Of a DNA stretch of 64,000 nucleotides, positions 26,452 through 34,698 are shown one piece after another (position 1 is the stretch's first letter; every line of letters begins with the position of its first letter). A model generated the notes under the pieces. That model had not been told where the DNA came from and did no database searches. It saw nothing but the letters and a program-made list of their open reading frames with translations. Both the position numbers and the translations under genes were made by a program. The stretch lies in the NCBI GenBank assembly GCA_905214795.1, contig CAJMNM010000001.1, positions 248,001 to 312,000 of the forward strand, given 5' to 3'. The DNA is from an uncultured bacterium. Its GTDB lineage: Bacteria > Bacteroidota > Bacteroidia > Bacteroidales > Bacteroidaceae.

Positions 26452-27270
26452 ATGGAAAGAAAATGGACTACTTTAAAAGAATACCAGGATATTCTTTTTG
26501 ACTTTTATAACGGCATCGCACGTATTACCATCAATCGTCCGCAAGTACGCAACGCGTTTACCCCACTGACCGTATCAGAAATGAGCGAGGCATTCAGTAT
26601 CTGCCGCGAAAGACAGGATATACGCGTTGTTGTTCTGACCGGTGCCGGCGACAAGGCATTCTGTTCGGGCGGCGACATGCATGTCAAAGGCCACGGCGGT
26701 TATGTCGGAAACGACGGTGTACCAAGACTGAATGTACTCGACGTACAAAAACAAATCCGCTCTATCCCCAAGCCCGTCATCGCAGCCGTAAACGGTTTTG
26801 CCATCGGCGGCGGCCATGTGTTACACGTCATGTGCGACCTCACCATTGCTTCGGATAATGCCATTTTCGGACAGACCGGGCCTCGTGTAGGCAGTTTCGA
26901 CGCAGGCTTCGGTTCTTCTTATCTGGCACGCATCGTCGGACAGAAGAAAGCCCGCGAAATATGGTTCCTCTGCCGTAAATACAATGCGCAACAGGCACTG
27001 GAAATGGGACTGGTCAACGCAGTAGTACCTTTAGACAAATTAGAAGACGAATATGTGGCATGGGCTGAAGAAATGATGCAACACAGTCCGCTGGCCCTGC
27101 GAATGATTAAAGCCGGACTTAATGCCGAACTGGACGGTCAGGCCGGTATTCAGGAACTGGCAGGCGACGCGACCATGCTTTATTACATGACCGAGGAGGC
27201 ACAGGAAGGCGGCAAGGCTTTTCTGGAGAAAAGAAAACCACAATGGGACAAGCATCCTCAAATGCCTTAA
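26452..27270 (+). CDS. menB: 1,4-dihydroxy-2-naphthoyl-CoA synthase
   Basis: Crotonase-fold enzyme that closes the naphthoquinone ring of o-succinylbenzoyl-CoA. The 272-residue protein has ARITINRPQVRNAFTPLTV, FCSGGDMHVKGHGGYVG, NGFAIGGGHVLHVMCDLTIA and GSFDAGFGSSYLARIVG, typical of MenB rather than a general enoyl-CoA hydratase. It lies 42 bases after menD and ends the operon. The MenE that makes its substrate is encoded about 8.5 kb away on the opposite strand. Confidence 0.95.
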   Translation: MERKWTTLKEYQDILFDFYNGIARITINRPQVRNAFTPLTVSEMSEAFSICRERQDIRVVVLTGAGDKAFCSGGDMHVKGHGGYVGNDGVPRLNVLDVQKQIRSIPKPVIAAVNGFAIGGGHVLHVMCDLTIASDNAIFGQTGPRVGSFDAGFGSSYLARIVGQKKAREIWFLCRKYNAQQALEMGLVNAVVPLDKLEDEYVAWAEEMMQHSPLALRMIKAGLNAELDGQAGIQELAGDATMLYYMTEEAQEGGKAFLEKRKPQWDKHPQMP

Positions 27271-27295
27271 GCCACACTTCATTAATCACCATAAA

Positions 27296-27349
27296 TTATG
27301 CCGTCTTTCCGCATGCAGAAAAATGCGAAAAGACGGTATAACTGTTTTT
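27296..27349 (+). terminator. Terminator after menB
   Basis: A 19-bp stem with two imperfect pairs (27296-27314 against 27323-27341, core CCGTCTTT/AAGACGG), then a T run at 27344-27349. It also sits at the end of the convergent lipoprotein gene. Confidence 0.8.
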
Positions 27350-27358
27350 TAAAGACTT

Positions 27359-27928
27359 TTATTCCTGAGGGTATTTTCCTTCAAGAGTTTTTGAAAAACG
27401 ATTGGAATCCATTTCAAACATGCGCACAATTGTTTCGATAACGGCAGAACCAATCGCTGCAGGGCCACCGGTAGAAAACAACGAAGTTCCACCATTCTCG
27501 CAGCGAACAGACAATCCTGCTGCTTTAGACTGTAGAACAGAGCCGGAAGGAATCTCAGCCACCTTATCACGATTCAGCAGATAAGTGCAATATACGCCAT
27601 ACTCAAAACCCTCTGATACATCAGTCCACGCCATCTTACATCTGATAAAAGACTTTCCTTCTCTGGAATATTCACTGACCGAATAAAAAGAACCGTCCGA
27701 GAGTTGTGACGAACGCAAGGTGTCTTTTTGAATCTGTTTTGTAAGCGGATTCTTTGCAGCTATGGCCACATCGGCATAACTCAACACATCTTTTGCAAAA
27801 TCTATCTCATATTGACAAGAATAAGATCCCGGATCAGTAGTCTTCAAATCGTCTTCCGTCTCTTCCGTACAACTGACAAATGCCAGTACACCGCAAAACA
27901 ATACTAAAAAAGATAATGTTTTCTTCAT
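27359..27928 (-). CDS. Lipoprotein of unknown function
   Basis: A 189-residue protein with a lipoprotein signal, MKKTLSFLVLFCGVLAFVSC, followed by an acidic linker (TEETEDDLKTTDPGS). The body alternates charged and beta-prone stretches, with the segment GGPAAIGSAVIETIVRMFEMDSN near the end. I recognise no family. It is convergent with menB and downstream of the reductase gene on the same strand, with a hairpin between them. Confidence 0.7.
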   Translation of the reverse strand: MKKTLSFLVLFCGVLAFVSCTEETEDDLKTTDPGSYSCQYEIDFAKDVLSYADVAIAAKNPLTKQIQKDTLRSSQLSDGSFYSVSEYSREGKSFIRCKMAWTDVSEGFEYGVYCTYLLNRDKVAEIPSGSVLQSKAAGLSVRCENGGTSLFSTGGPAAIGSAVIETIVRMFEMDSNRFSKTLEGKYPQE

Positions 27929-27940
27929 TTTATTTTCATG

Positions 27941-27977
27941 AAAGCTCCTTGGTTCAACAATACGAAACCGGAGCTTT
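27941..27977. terminator. Hairpin between reductase and lipoprotein genes
   Basis: AAAGCTCC (27941-27948) and GGAGCTTT (27970-27977) are perfect inverted arms with an inner GGTT/AACC. The minus-strand side lacks a T run, so termination after the reductase gene is possible but uncertain. Confidence 0.4.
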
Positions 27978-28066
27978 TAATTTTCGTATGTTTCATTTAC
28001 TACATTTATTTTATTAAAACACTCATCATATTTATGCCATCAGGAAACTGTAACACAAGTATCCCC

Positions 28067-28915
28067 TTATATCTCCAAAGCCTGCCGCAATCCCTCCAGC
28101 GTATCGGGAAAATCCAGTCCATACCGGCGTAAACACGTCAAATCCATTACCAGATTTCGCTGATGATTGGGAAAACGTTCCGTGTCAGGCTGTATCCAAC
28201 GCTCAGGATGTGCCATTTGCAACAAACGGGCCGCTTCCAGATAGGTCTCATAACTGTTTTTGGTATTGGAGCAGCCAAAATTATATATCCCGCCCGGAAG
28301 AGCGCTACAGACTTCCAGACGTCTGACAACATCCCATACACAGGTTATACCCCGATACTCACGCACCGCAGCCTTTACCTGTTCGCCACAAGCTGAAGCG
28401 TGGGTAAGAATCATCGGCAAACTTCTGTTCTGCCGGTAAGGGCTGTCGGGCAGATCATACATCCAGGTCAGTCTTAAACCTACCGCATCAGGGCATATCC
28501 GGGCAACCTCCTGTTCTGCCTGCCATTTATGACGTCCATAAACGTTTTCGGGACGCACGGCAACCGCCTCGGACAAAGGTCCACATTCTACATTACCATT
28601 ATAAACCTGATCGGAACTCATGTAAACCAACTTACACCCCATACGCCGGCAAGCCTCAGCCACATGGATTGTTCCCCGAAGATTTACAACCTCAGACTCC
28701 TCGGGATGTTGTTCCGCATACCCCGTATCTGAAATCGCGGCACAATGAATAACCACATCCGGCCGCCATTCTTCCAATAAACCGGCAACATTCTGCTTGT
28801 TCGTAATATCCAGTCTCTCATGTCCGCACGCCAACACCTCGTATGACGAAGCATAATAAAGCGCTACACGAAGTCCCAGAAACCCTTGGGCACCTGTTAC
28901 AAGCATTTTTTTCAT
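28067..28915 (-). CDS. RmlD-like sugar-nucleotide reductase (SDR superfamily)
   Basis: A 282-residue extended SDR protein of the dTDP-4-dehydrorhamnose reductase-like group. It starts with the Rossmann motif MLVTGAQGFLGLRVALYY, contains VVIHCAAISDTGYAEQHPE, LVYMSSDQVYNG and the active-site YGRHKWQAE (YxxxK). No other rml or polysaccharide genes are nearby, so its substrate is unknown; RmlD-like proteins also act in other reductions. It is divergent from rpsO. Confidence 0.82.
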   Translation of the reverse strand: MKKMLVTGAQGFLGLRVALYYASSYEVLACGHERLDITNKQNVAGLLEEWRPDVVIHCAAISDTGYAEQHPEESEVVNLRGTIHVAEACRRMGCKLVYMSSDQVYNGNVECGPLSEAVAVRPENVYGRHKWQAEQEVARICPDAVGLRLTWMYDLPDSPYRQNRSLPMILTHASACGEQVKAAVREYRGITCVWDVVRRLEVCSALPGGIYNFGCSNTKNSYETYLEAARLLQMAHPERWIQPDTERFPNHQRNLVMDLTCLRRYGLDFPDTLEGLRQALEI

Positions 28916-28942
28916 TTGTTAACTCTTTTTATATTTGCCACG

Positions 28943-28950
28943 CAAAGATA
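28943..28950 (-). promoter_or_regulatory. Promoter -7 box of the RmlD-like gene
   Basis: Plus-strand CAAAGATA reads TATCTTTG on the minus strand, 28 bases upstream of the start. Confidence 0.55.
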
Positions 28951-29072
28951 CAATTTTACCGGACAATTCAATAGCAAACAGACTTTTTGTATGAAAAAAA
29001 CTACATTTCTCCCCGCAATACTCCTGTTACAGGCCCTTAAAACAAAAGGTTATAAAAAAGCGAGGAAAAAAC

Positions 29073-29102
29073 TTGTAATTCAAAAAAATAGTAGTACCTT
29101 TG
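29073..29102 (+). promoter_or_regulatory. rpsO promoter
   Basis: TTG at 29073-29075, 19 bases, then TACCTTTG at 29095-29102: both Bacteroides boxes with ideal spacing. This and the 11222-11252 promoter are the best full matches I found. Confidence 0.75.
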
Positions 29103-29142
29103 CAACCGCTAAGTGAATTAATATCTAATTAAAAACAACATT

Positions 29143-29412
29143 ATGTATTTAGACGCAGCAAAAAAACAAGAAATCTTTGGACAGTACGGAAAGTCTAACA
29201 CTGATACTGGTTCTTCAGAAAGCCAGATTGCATTGTTTTCATACCGTATTTCCCATTTGACGGAGCACATGAAGCAGAACCGTAAAGATTATAGTACTGA
29301 AAGAGCATTGACTCGTCTGGTAGGTAAGCGTCGTGCTTTATTGAACTACCTGAAGGCTCGCGACATCGAAAGATATCGTGCTATCGTCAAGGCTCTGGGC
29401 TTGCGTAAGTAA
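29143..29412 (+). CDS. rpsO: Ribosomal protein S15
   Basis: Primary 16S rRNA-binding protein of the 30S subunit. The 89-residue protein has the S15 core: GSSESQIALFSYRISHLTEHM, RKDYSTERALTRLVGKRRALLNYL and the C-terminal RYRAIVKALGLRK. Length is normal. It is a single-gene unit with a strong promoter and a clear terminator. Confidence 0.97.
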   Translation: MYLDAAKKQEIFGQYGKSNTDTGSSESQIALFSYRISHLTEHMKQNRKDYSTERALTRLVGKRRALLNYLKARDIERYRAIVKALGLRK

Positions 29413-29436
29413 TTTCGCAGCTCCTGCTGAAGATTT

Positions 29437-29470
29437 AACCGCTTTCCTGCGAAGGGAGGCGGTTTTTTTT
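29437..29470 (+). terminator. Terminator after rpsO
   Basis: AACCGC (29437-29442) pairs with GCGGTT (29459-29464), extended by TTTCC/GGGAG, followed by eight Ts. The next promoter begins three bases later. Confidence 0.85.
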
Positions 29471-29472
29471 AT

Positions 29473-29480
29473 TATTTTTG
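29473..29480 (+). promoter_or_regulatory. Promoter -7 box of the YfhO-like gene
   Basis: TATTTTTG, matching TAnnTTTG, directly after the rpsO terminator and 32 bases before the ATG. Confidence 0.55.
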
Positions 29481-29512
29481 CACGCAAAGAAAAATCATAT
29501 AACTAAAATATC

Positions 29513-32053
29513 ATGAATAAATTAAAGAGTTTCTTACCTGACGCACTGGCTGTCATTCTCTTTATCGTCATCGGCTTCATTTATTTTTTCAAGCCGGTTA
29601 CAGAAGGGCTGGTCATCCAGGGTCATGACCATACCGGCGGTGTAGGTGCCGGCGTGGAGATGCAAGAGTATTATCAGCGCACCGGCGAACGGACACGCTG
29701 GACAAACGTTCTGTTTTCGGGAATGCCGACATATCAGATGGCTCCGAGTTATGATTCAACAGACACACTGGTAGGCTTACAGCGCGTTTATCAGTTGGGG
29801 CTGCCTACATTCGCGATGTATGTGTTCATCCTTTTGCTTGGTTTCTATATCCTGTTACGTGCCTTTAATTTCAAGGTATGGATGGCTGCGCTCGGCGCCG
29901 TCATTTGGGCATTCTCGTCTTATTTCTTTATCATTATCGGCGCCGGACACATATGGAAACTTATGGCCCTGGCCTATATCCCGCCAACCATAGCCGGACT
30001 GGTGTTATGCTATCGCGGAAAATATCTGTGGGGAGGTCTTGTCACCGCGTTTTTCCTGGCTCTACAGATTCTTTCCAACCACATCCAGATGAGTTATTAC
30101 TTCCTGTTCGTGATGTTTTTCATGGCTCTGGCCTACCTTATCACGGCTATACGGGAAAAGAAACTGGCACAATGGTTTACGGCCACAGGCGTACTGATTA
30201 TATCCGCGCTTATCGGATTGAGCATCAACCTTTCCAATCTCTATCATACTTATCAGTACAGCAAGGAAAGCATGCGCAGCAAAAGCGAACTGACCAATCA
30301 TAACGTCAAGGACCCTTCAAACCAGACCAACAGCGGACTGGAACGTGATTACATCACACAATGGAGTTATGGCATTGACGAAACATGGTCACTGCTTGTA
30401 CCTAATGTCAAAGGCGGAGCATCTGTACCTCTCACAGAGAGTAAAACAGCCATGAAGAAAGCCAACCCGCAATATATGCCGGTTTATCAGGCCCTGGGAC
30501 AGTATTGGGGCGAACAGCCCGGTACAAGCGGTCCGGTATATGTAGGCGCGTTTGTCCTCATGCTGTTTATCCTGAGTCTGTTCATCGTAAAAGGTCCGAT
30601 GAAATGGTGCCTGCTCGCGGCTACCCTTTTATCCGTACTTCTATCGTGGGGACACAACTTCATGTCGTTTACAGACTTCTTCCTCGATTACGTTCCGATG
30701 TACGACAAATTCCGTACTGTAGCTTCAATTCTTGTTATCGCAGAATTTACCATTCCGTTGCTTGCCGTTCTCGGACTGAAAGAACTGGTCGATCATCCTG
30801 AGATTTTGAAAGACAAACTTAAATATGTCTATATCAGCTACGGACTGACCGGCGGTATCGCCTTGCTTTTTGCCGTCATGCCGAATGTGTTCTTCGGCGA
30901 CTACATCTCCTCATCTGAAATGAGCATGTTACAGGATGCCGTAAACCAAGGCTTTATTCCACGCGACATATTTGGCGGCATTTTGAGCAATCTTCAGGAG
31001 ATGCGTTGCGCTGTATTCGTGGCAGACGCATGGCGCAGTTTCTTTATTGTCAGCATCGGCCTGCTCCTGCTGTTGGCGTTCAATGTAAAGAAAATCAATG
31101 CCAACGTCTTTATCAGCGGTCTGATGGTGCTTTGCCTCATCGACATGTGGCAGGTCAACAAACGCTATCTGAACGACGGAATGTTCAGCGAACCGGTACA
31201 GAAAACGGCCGCTCCGATAGCCAAGACCCAGACTGACGAAATGATACTGCAAGACCCGGATAAGGACTACCGCGTGCTGAACCTGACAACCAATACATTT
31301 AATGAAAATAACACTTCATATTACCACAAGAGTATCGGTGGTTATCATCCGGCCAAACTGCGCCGCTATCAGGAAATGATAGAAACACACATCGTACCCG
31401 AGATGAGCGCATTTGCACGCACAGCGGCACAATACACTGGTGATTTGTCACAGGTTGACGGCGACACCATATTCCCCGTACTGGATATGCTGAACGTAAA
31501 ATATGTCATTATGGGACAGCAAGGCGGAGCAACATTCCCCGTACCTAATCCTCACGCCAACGGCAACGGCTGGTTTGTCAGCAAAATCAACTATGTGGCC
31601 AACGCAGATGAGGAAATCTTCTCACTCAACAAAGTAAATCTGAAAAACGTGGCTGTTGTGGACAACCGTTTCAAGGCTGAACTGAATAACGCAGAAACTA
31701 CTCAGCCGAAAGATTCATTGAGTACGGTTAAACTGACCCAATACGATGCCAACGCCTTAACCTATGACATCAGTTCTACAAAGGGCGGCGTAGTGGTATT
31801 CTCAGAAATCTATTATCCTGGATGGCAGGCTACCGTAGACGGCAAACCGACAGAAATAGCACGTGCCGACTATATTCTGCGTGCCATCCGCGTAGAACCG
31901 GGACGCCATACCGTAGAATTTAAATTTGACCCGCAAAGTCTTCATATTACTGAGGCCATCGCCAATTCAGCGCTGGTACTGCTGATGGTGGTATTCCTTA
32001 TTCTCATGGCCCGTGAAATCATGAAACGCCGTAAAGCCGAACATAAAGAATAA
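29513..32053 (+). CDS. YfhO-family polytopic membrane protein
   Basis: An 846-residue membrane protein of the YfhO group, which is related to GT-C glycosyltransferases. About a dozen hydrophobic segments cover residues 10-540, for example FAMYVFILLLGFYILLRAF and FIVSIGLLLLLAFNV. A periplasmic domain follows (residues about 560-810) containing YRVLNLTTNTFNENNTSYY and VVFSEIYYPGWQATVDGK, then a last membrane helix near the C-terminus. Other YfhO proteins are implicated in glycosylating cell-envelope polymers; the substrate here is unknown. It is monocistronic. Confidence 0.88.
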   Translation: MNKLKSFLPDALAVILFIVIGFIYFFKPVTEGLVIQGHDHTGGVGAGVEMQEYYQRTGERTRWTNVLFSGMPTYQMAPSYDSTDTLVGLQRVYQLGLPTFAMYVFILLLGFYILLRAFNFKVWMAALGAVIWAFSSYFFIIIGAGHIWKLMALAYIPPTIAGLVLCYRGKYLWGGLVTAFFLALQILSNHIQMSYYFLFVMFFMALAYLITAIREKKLAQWFTATGVLIISALIGLSINLSNLYHTYQYSKESMRSKSELTNHNVKDPSNQTNSGLERDYITQWSYGIDETWSLLVPNVKGGASVPLTESKTAMKKANPQYMPVYQALGQYWGEQPGTSGPVYVGAFVLMLFILSLFIVKGPMKWCLLAATLLSVLLSWGHNFMSFTDFFLDYVPMYDKFRTVASILVIAEFTIPLLAVLGLKELVDHPEILKDKLKYVYISYGLTGGIALLFAVMPNVFFGDYISSSEMSMLQDAVNQGFIPRDIFGGILSNLQEMRCAVFVADAWRSFFIVSIGLLLLLAFNVKKINANVFISGLMVLCLIDMWQVNKRYLNDGMFSEPVQKTAAPIAKTQTDEMILQDPDKDYRVLNLTTNTFNENNTSYYHKSIGGYHPAKLRRYQEMIETHIVPEMSAFARTAAQYTGDLSQVDGDTIFPVLDMLNVKYVIMGQQGGATFPVPNPHANGNGWFVSKINYVANADEEIFSLNKVNLKNVAVVDNRFKAELNNAETTQPKDSLSTVKLTQYDANALTYDISSTKGGVVVFSEIYYPGWQATVDGKPTEIARADYILRAIRVEPGRHTVEFKFDPQSLHITEAIANSALVLLMVVFLILMAREIMKRRKAEHKE

Positions 32054-32078
32054 AACAATAAGAAATAACCTGTAATCT

Positions 32079-32120
32079 GCCTCCCAAAAGTTAAACAAGA
32101 ACTTTTGGGAGGCATTTTTT
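32079..32120 (+). terminator. Terminator after the YfhO-like gene
   Basis: A perfect 14-bp stem (32079-32092 against 32100-32113, core CTCCCAAAAGTT/AACTTTTGGGAG) with a 7-base loop, then ATTTTTT. Confidence 0.9.
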
Positions 32121-33548
32121 AACGTTCCTCTCCTACTCTTAAACGCCACGCCATAGAAAAGCATTCTTGATGTCCGGCAAAAAGCGACACAGACTACATG
32201 GCATATAAACACATCAGGCTACATCACTTTTTTTTAGAACACAACAGCCCTGTGCAATATAAGGATATTTTACACAATAAATCCATCCTCAATACGCCAT
32301 TGCCGATAAAAATACAGGACTGACCAGTTTGAATACCATACAAACAGCCTTACACAGTTAAGTGACATTTGCACCGACCGTTTCACCCCGAATGAACTCT
32401 TTTCAGACACCGTCAGCAACCTTTAAAATCAAGCAGTCTCATGATAACCAATTATGAGATGTAATAATCCATTACTTCCATTCCATTATAGAAAATTCAT
32501 TTTTATTTACACAAAAGATTCAGGTAAAAGTCTCACAATGAGAATAATAAAGGTGAGTTTCCTGATTTCTCATTACTCAATATGATGAGACATAGCGCCT
32601 TGATTCATATTATTAACTGAAAATCAAGCACATAACAAAAGAAAAGACAAATCAATATTATCTGATACACATCAAACCAACTCTCGGTTCAAAACGCATA
32701 CGGTTACGAACTTTTTTGTCCACGGTTACGAATTTCATCCTGCACGGTTACGAACTTTTTTCCGCACGGTTGCGGTGATGCCCGTAACCGTACCAGATGA
32801 TATTTCCGCACGGTTACGAAGGAATCCGTAACCGTAAGCATTTCTACTTTCGGAATCAATCTTATGTTGCAGAAAAACATCTTTACACGCCCATTAAAAA
32901 GGATTCTGACTAGTAAATATTTTTTTAAAATCTAAAATATGCATCCAGAAGAAGCTTCCACAAAAACAGAAACGAAACAGCAGAAAATCCACCGTTATTT
33001 CGATATGACATGCTCTGTTTTCATGAACCACATCAAGAACGGAACAGAAAAACAAGAAAACAGTACTTGTAAATTTATCATATTGCAATCTATATATTAA
33101 ACAAATTGGATTTATGGCATATATTTAATAAAAACACAAACAATAAACACCCACAAATAAACAAGGAAGAAACATAATCACATTTCAAAAAAGAATTAAA
33201 AAAGCAGTAAAGAGAAGTAAAAACATGGTTTTCACCGCATATAACATCAGTCATTCCCATAAATTTCGCATTTTCAGCCGCCAACATGTTTTGCTTGCAA
33301 AAGTAAATTATTGCGACATACAGAAAAGACAAAGGATATAGATTGGATAACACTGTGTAAATTTATAATATCGTTCAGTTTAACAGAGATTGCCCGAATG
33401 TATAGTACAGGAGCGTATGGAAGAAATAACACCACAGACACTACTGCCTGCGCCGGTTCCTCAGCCGGCAACAATGCAAAAAATAAAAACTTGCCAAAAA
33501 GTGAAACTAACTTATCAATAACTACAAATAACAAACAAAAGCTTTTTA
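32121..33548. other. Long intergenic region before the AraC gene
   Basis: About 1.4 kb, AT-rich, no supportable gene. It holds copy 2 of the 150-bp element at 32691-32840. ORFs such as 33311-33577 and its antisense have no family features. The segment's size and content parallel the argR-trpB gap. Confidence 0.7.
32691..32840 (+). repeat. 150-bp CGGTTACGAA element, copy 2
   Basis: Aligns without gaps to 6931-7080; the first 20 bases are identical. CGGTTACGAA-like units start at 32701, 32723, 32745, 32767 and 32811, keeping the 22-bp register. The inner hairpin (ACGGTTGCGG at 32766-32775, CCGTAACCGT at 32782-32791) pairs with one G-U, and the 3' hairpin (ACGGTTACG at 32810-32818, CGTAACCGT at 32827-32835) is perfect. 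Differences between copies fall mostly outside the pairing arms and unit cores. Confidence 0.88.
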
Positions 33549-33597
33549 TATATTTGGCATCAAACAAGCGTGATTAACTGTATATTACCTATATTTG
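33549..33597 (+). promoter_or_regulatory. Two promoter -7 boxes before the AraC gene
   Basis: TATATTTG occurs at 33549-33556 and again at 33590-33597, both full matches to TAnnTTTG. The second leaves a 58-base leader and is the likelier start. Confidence 0.5.
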
Positions 33598-33655
33598 CTC
33601 CATACGTAATTCTACCTGTTCTCACAAAAGAGCAGAATGCCTAAATCTGAAACTC

Positions 33656-34525
33656 ATGAAATCCATTAACTATCTTATTGAAAGTGAACAAGACAGACAA
33701 TGGGGTGTTACAGTCACCACTGCGGGATACGAAATCATCAATCCTCATGAAGAATATCCGACTACCCGCCATTCAGGACAATATTATTTCAACCCCGACA
33801 AAGGACGTACCTTACAAGAATACCAATTGGTATTCATTTCAGAAGGAAAAGGTCTCTTCCAATCCGCACACTGCAAAGAAACACCTGTCACAAGCGGATC
33901 GATGTTTCTGACTTTCCCTAACGAGTGGCATACTTATCGTCCCGATAAAGAAACAGGCTGGAAACAATATTGGATAGGTTTTAAAGGAACAAATATAGAC
34001 AACCGCGTAAAACAGGGAATTTTCGATAAAAACAAGCCTTTATTTCACGTCGGGCTGGAAGAAGAAATCATCCGTATATTCAGATTAGCCATAGCCACCA
34101 GCAATGAAGGCAAACCACATTATCAGCAACTTCTGGGCGGACTCACAGACTATCTGATTGGCCTGACATATTATCTGGACAAAAACAACCGGTTATGTCA
34201 ACACGAAAATATTACCGAGAAAATCAATACTGCCCGCTCTATCATGTACGAAAATATAAATCAGGCTCTGGATTATACGGCCATGGCCGAAAAACTGAAT
34301 ATGAGCTATTCTTCATTCAGAAAACACTTCAAGACTTATACCGGCCTGTCGCCGGCACAATATTTTCTACAACTAAAGCTACAACAGGCCAAAATCCTAT
34401 TACGCACAACCAACCGTCCCATCAAGGAAATCGCCTGGGAACTGGACTTCAACTCTATCGCTTATTTCTCTACAATCTTTAAAAAACACATGGGCATAAG
34501 TCCCGCACAATATCGCATATCGTAA
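33656..34525 (+). CDS. AraC-family transcriptional regulator
   Basis: A 289-residue regulator. The N-terminal half is an AraC ligand-binding cupin (SGQYYFNPDKGRTLQEYQLVF, FPNEWHTYRPD). The C-terminal half carries two helix-turn-helix motifs (ALDYTAMAEKLNMSYSSFRK and PIKEIAWELDFNSIAYFSTI) and the AraC signature end FKKHMGISPAQYR. It lies directly upstream of the rhamnosidase gene and a tiny signal-peptide ORF on the same strand, so it probably activates them in response to a sugar; rhamnose is a guess from context. Confidence 0.92.
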   Translation: MKSINYLIESEQDRQWGVTVTTAGYEIINPHEEYPTTRHSGQYYFNPDKGRTLQEYQLVFISEGKGLFQSAHCKETPVTSGSMFLTFPNEWHTYRPDKETGWKQYWIGFKGTNIDNRVKQGIFDKNKPLFHVGLEEEIIRIFRLAIATSNEGKPHYQQLLGGLTDYLIGLTYYLDKNNRLCQHENITEKINTARSIMYENINQALDYTAMAEKLNMSYSSFRKHFKTYTGLSPAQYFLQLKLQQAKILLRTTNRPIKEIAWELDFNSIAYFSTIFKKHMGISPAQYRIS

Positions 34526-34536
34526 ATATAAGAAAA

Positions 34537-34698
34537 ATGAAAAGTTACGTAACCCAAAAACTCATCATACTACTGATAGCATTTATATCGGTCAAGGGTT
34601 TCGGCTCGTCTGTTTATGACCTTAAATATCAAACACTTATACTGAATATACCCTATAAAAAAGGAACTTTTTTACTTAACTTTAATTTTTATATATGA
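34537..34698 (+). pseudogene. Short signal-peptide ORF, possible remnant of a second rhamnosidase
   Basis: An open frame of 53 codons between the AraC and rhamnosidase genes. It has a signal-like start, MKSYVTQKLIILLIAFISVK, then GFGSSVYDLKYQTLILNIPY and a short tail. Its stop (34696-34698) overlaps the rhamnosidase ATG (34695). VYDLKYQ followed by a LxNP-like stretch resembles the start of GH78 proteins, so this may be the stump of a deleted upstream paralogue; it could equally be a real small secreted peptide or leader. Confidence 0.4.

Noticed and set aside
28991..29116. A 41-codon ORF (MKKTTFLPAILLL...) before rpsO
   Set aside because: It runs across the rpsO promoter, is rich in Lys after a short hydrophobic stretch, and has no promoter of its own.
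33274..33577. Overlapping plus and minus ORFs upstream of the AraC gene
   Set aside because: Neither has a domain, signal peptide or start context; AT-rich gap sequence explains them.
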